Source: DASUAS01 sp035763625
GTDB lineage: Bacteria > Actinomycetota > Acidimicrobiia > IMCC26256 > DASPTH01
Direction: 5' to 3'
Length of the DNA: 8,114 nucleotides
Assembly: GCA_035763625.1 (NCBI GenBank)
Contig: DASUAS010000102.1
Location: 1 to 8,114, forward strand
A model generated the notes under the pieces. The model was not told the origin of the DNA. It ran no database searches and was given only the letters and a program-made list of their open reading frames with translations. This document shows positions 6,457-8,114 of the stretch, in pieces (position 1 is the first letter of the stretch; each line of letters opens with the position of its first letter). The position numbers and the translations under genes were made by a program.

Positions 6457-8114
6457 ATGCCTCCAGGCGGAGCGTCAGACCGTGCGCGCGGGCTCACGAT
6501 CGGAGCGTTGTGGAGGATCGCGCTCGAAACGCACGACCTCGACGACGTGGTCGCGTGGCCACCCGACCTCTTCGCGCTCGTGGACCGACCTCTGGAGGCG
6601 TCCGAGGCGTACCGATTCGTCGTCTCCCCACCTCCCGGCGTCAGCGTCACCCCTCCCGACGCGGCGGCGGCGGCGGCGACGGAGTGGTTGCTGTGGCTCG
6701 ACGGCGATCGCTCCTCACCGCCCCCGGCCGTGACGGCGGCCTGGAACGTGGTGCGCGACGCGGCTGACGTCTGTGTCGAGGACCTCTCGACCGGTCGCGC
6801 GTGGCAGGTGATCGAGGCGCTCATCGCCCTGCATGCCATCGCGGACGAGGCGTGCACCGGCCTCGGGACGGCGATCATGGCCAAGCCCGGGCCCGGCTGC
6901 GAGTTCCGGGCCACCGCCCGCGAGCTCCTCACCGAGACGGGATCGTTGGCGCGGATCTCACCCGACGTGCTGCGCGTGCTGCCACGGTGCCGGCCGAGCG
7001 TCGGAGGGCTCTCGCTCCGCTCGCTGTGTCACCACGTGTTCGTCACCGGCCCGCAGGTCGACGTCGAGTGGAACCGGATCCTGACCCGGCCGTCCAATGT
7101 GTTGTTCCCGGAGCAGCACGCGAACGTGCTCCTCTTCCCGTGGCCGCTGCGGGTCCGCGCGCGCGACTTCCATCCGGTGCCCTACACGCTGCCGCACATG
7201 GACCCGATGGAAGTCGGGTTCTTCAGCTTCGAGCCCGCCGAGCAGCTCGATCTCGACCTCGTGGAGGGTGTGCTGCGGGCCGCGATCGACGAGGCGGGGA
7301 CCGTCGACATCGTCGCGTTCCCGGAGTCGGCGATCACCCCACCCGACATCGACCCGCTCGAGGCGCTGCTGAGCCGCTACGGGGTGTGGTCGTTGATCGC
7401 GGGCGTGCGGGAGCCCGCCGACGACGCGCTCGGTGCGAACTGGCTGCACATCGGCGTGCGCCAGGAGCTGGTGTGGCGCCACGCGCGACAGCACAAGCAC
7501 CACCGCTGGCGCCTGGACGGCCGCCAGATCGGTCAGTACCACCTCGGCGGGGCGTTGAGCCCCGACATGCACTGGTGGGAAGCGGTGTCGGTGCCGCGGC
7601 GTTCGCTGCAGATCGTCGACGAGGGTGCGGTGACGATCTCAGCGCTGCTCTGCGAGGACCTCGCACGGCTCGAGCCGGTCGCCGATCGCGTGCGCGCGAT
7701 CGGTCCCTCGGTCGTCATCACGCTGCTGCTCGACGGCCCACAGCTCAGCTCGCGCTGGACGGCGCGCTACGCCAGCGTGCTCGCCGACGACCCCGGCACG
7801 GCAGTGTGCACGCTCACGTCGTACGGGATGGTGCGGCGATGCCGACCGCCGGGGTGCAAGCCGTCGCGGGTGATCGGGCTCTGGAAGGACACGTCGGGCC
7901 AGCCGATCGAGATCGAGCTCGAGGAGGGCGCGCACGCGGTGCTCATCTCGACCAACGTGGGTGGCGGTACGTCGGTGACGGCCGACGGTCGCAAGCACGT
8001 CAAGCCGATGAGCACGCTGACCCTGGTGGCGGTGCAGTCGATCCGGGCGGAGCCCGTGTCGGAGCCGCGCCGTGCTCCTGAACCGGAAGCGACAGAAGCA
8101 GCCGGCGCACCTTC
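6457..8114 (+). CDS. Large nitrilase-superfamily-like protein with unrecognised N-terminal region (3' end beyond window)
   Basis: The frame is open from ATG 6457, with an in-frame TGA just before at 6451, to the window edge: 552 codons, no stop. Residues 1 to about 220 are not recognised; they look largely helical, with RIALETHDLDDVVAW near residues 21-35 and a run of six Ala (69-74) coded by GCG repeats. From NVLLFPWPL (223-231) the protein follows a carbon-nitrogen hydrolase fold. The Glu of FPES is 290, the Lys of QHKHH is 347, and the Cys of LLCED is 399. VVITLLLDGPQ (419-429) follows, as expected after the nucleophile. The complete Glu-Lys-Cys set implies an active amidase/nitrilase-like enzyme on an unknown substrate. 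The visible C-terminus is Pro/Glu/Ala-rich. No signal peptide or reverse-transcriptase motif (YxDD) is visible. The ribosome binding site is poor (GAGG only 1 nt from the ATG), so the exact start is less certain than the frame. Confidence 0.75.
   Translation, partial: MPPGGASDRARGLTIGALWRIALETHDLDDVVAWPPDLFALVDRPLEASEAYRFVVSPPPGVSVTPPDAAAAAATEWLLWLDGDRSSPPPAVTAAWNVVRDAADVCVEDLSTGRAWQVIEALIALHAIADEACTGLGTAIMAKPGPGCEFRATARELLTETGSLARISPDVLRVLPRCRPSVGGLSLRSLCHHVFVTGPQVDVEWNRILTRPSNVLFPEQHANVLLFPWPLRVRARDFHPVPYTLPHMDPMEVGFFSFEPAEQLDLDLVEGVLRAAIDEAGTVDIVAFPESAITPPDIDPLEALLSRYGVWSLIAGVREPADDALGANWLHIGVRQELVWRHARQHKHHRWRLDGRQIGQYHLGGALSPDMHWWEAVSVPRRSLQIVDEGAVTISALLCEDLARLEPVADRVRAIGPSVVITLLLDGPQLSSRWTARYASVLADDPGTAVCTLTSYGMVRRCRPPGCKPSRVIGLWKDTSGQPIEIELEEGAHAVLISTNVGGGTSVTADGRKHVKPMSTLTLVAVQSIRAEPVSEPRRAPEPEATEAAGAP

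Noticed and set aside
6661..6678. GCG trinucleotide run as a functional microsatellite
   Set aside because: Six in-frame Ala codons in a GC-rich gene; common and not evidence of phase variation.
6801..8081. 426-codon plus-strand frame inside the nitrilase-like gene
   Set aside because: Arg/Pro/Ala-rich without motifs, while the alternative frame carries the Glu-Lys-Cys signature and sensible codon use.
1..8114. CRISPR array, insertion sequence or rRNA genes
   Set aside because: No regularly spaced repeats, no transposase motifs with terminal inverted repeats, and no rRNA-like sequence were seen.

Overview
The window is very GC-rich. Its codons end mostly in G or C, it uses GTG starts, and it has at least one candidate leaderless promoter. 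Together these point to an actinobacterial chromosome. An Acidimicrobiia-like (Ilumatobacter-type) host fits the protein flavour, but that is an impression and I could not test it. Almost every long reading frame on the strand opposite a real gene is an Arg/Pro-rich GC shadow and was dropped.

Layout, left to right. (1) On the minus strand, a metallo-beta-lactamase-fold hydrolase joined to a degenerate receiver domain runs off the left edge. (2) Upstream of it on the same strand lies an 814-codon membrane protein. It combines a PAP2-like membrane domain without catalytic residues, a soluble kinase-like domain and a YbhN/AglD-type flippase-like membrane domain. (3) Divergent from it, across a 105-bp spacer with a strong palindrome, is a 299-aa CMAS-family SAM methyltransferase. 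It lacks two of the bicarbonate-site residues of true cyclopropane synthases. (4) A relic of about 35 codons carrying a perfect Walker A motif follows. (5) Convergent with that relic is a 272-aa alpha/beta hydrolase on the minus strand, whose ATG sits 7 nt after a TANNNT -10 box. (6) A tRNA-Gly(CCC) gene lies on the minus strand. (7) An XRE-type helix-turn-helix gene on the minus strand is broken by two opposite 1-nt shifts, each in a homopolymer run. (8) On the plus strand, a large protein of at least 552 codons runs off the right edge. It has an unrecognised N-terminal region of about 220 aa followed by a divergent nitrilase domain with a visible Glu-Lys-Cys triad.

Genes 2 and 3 both look lipid- or envelope-related: a polyprenyl-linked or phospholipid flippase-like protein and a lipid-methyltransferase-like enzyme. 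They may share a divergent control region. The MBL/receiver gene may be co-transcribed with gene 2, because the gap is 81 nt on the same strand. The stretch from 4828 to 6456 looks like a rearrangement-prone joint, with a gene relic, a tRNA and a frameshifted regulator. The nitrilase-like gene is the best candidate for an undescribed function. Its divergent, broken XRE neighbour could once have been its regulator.
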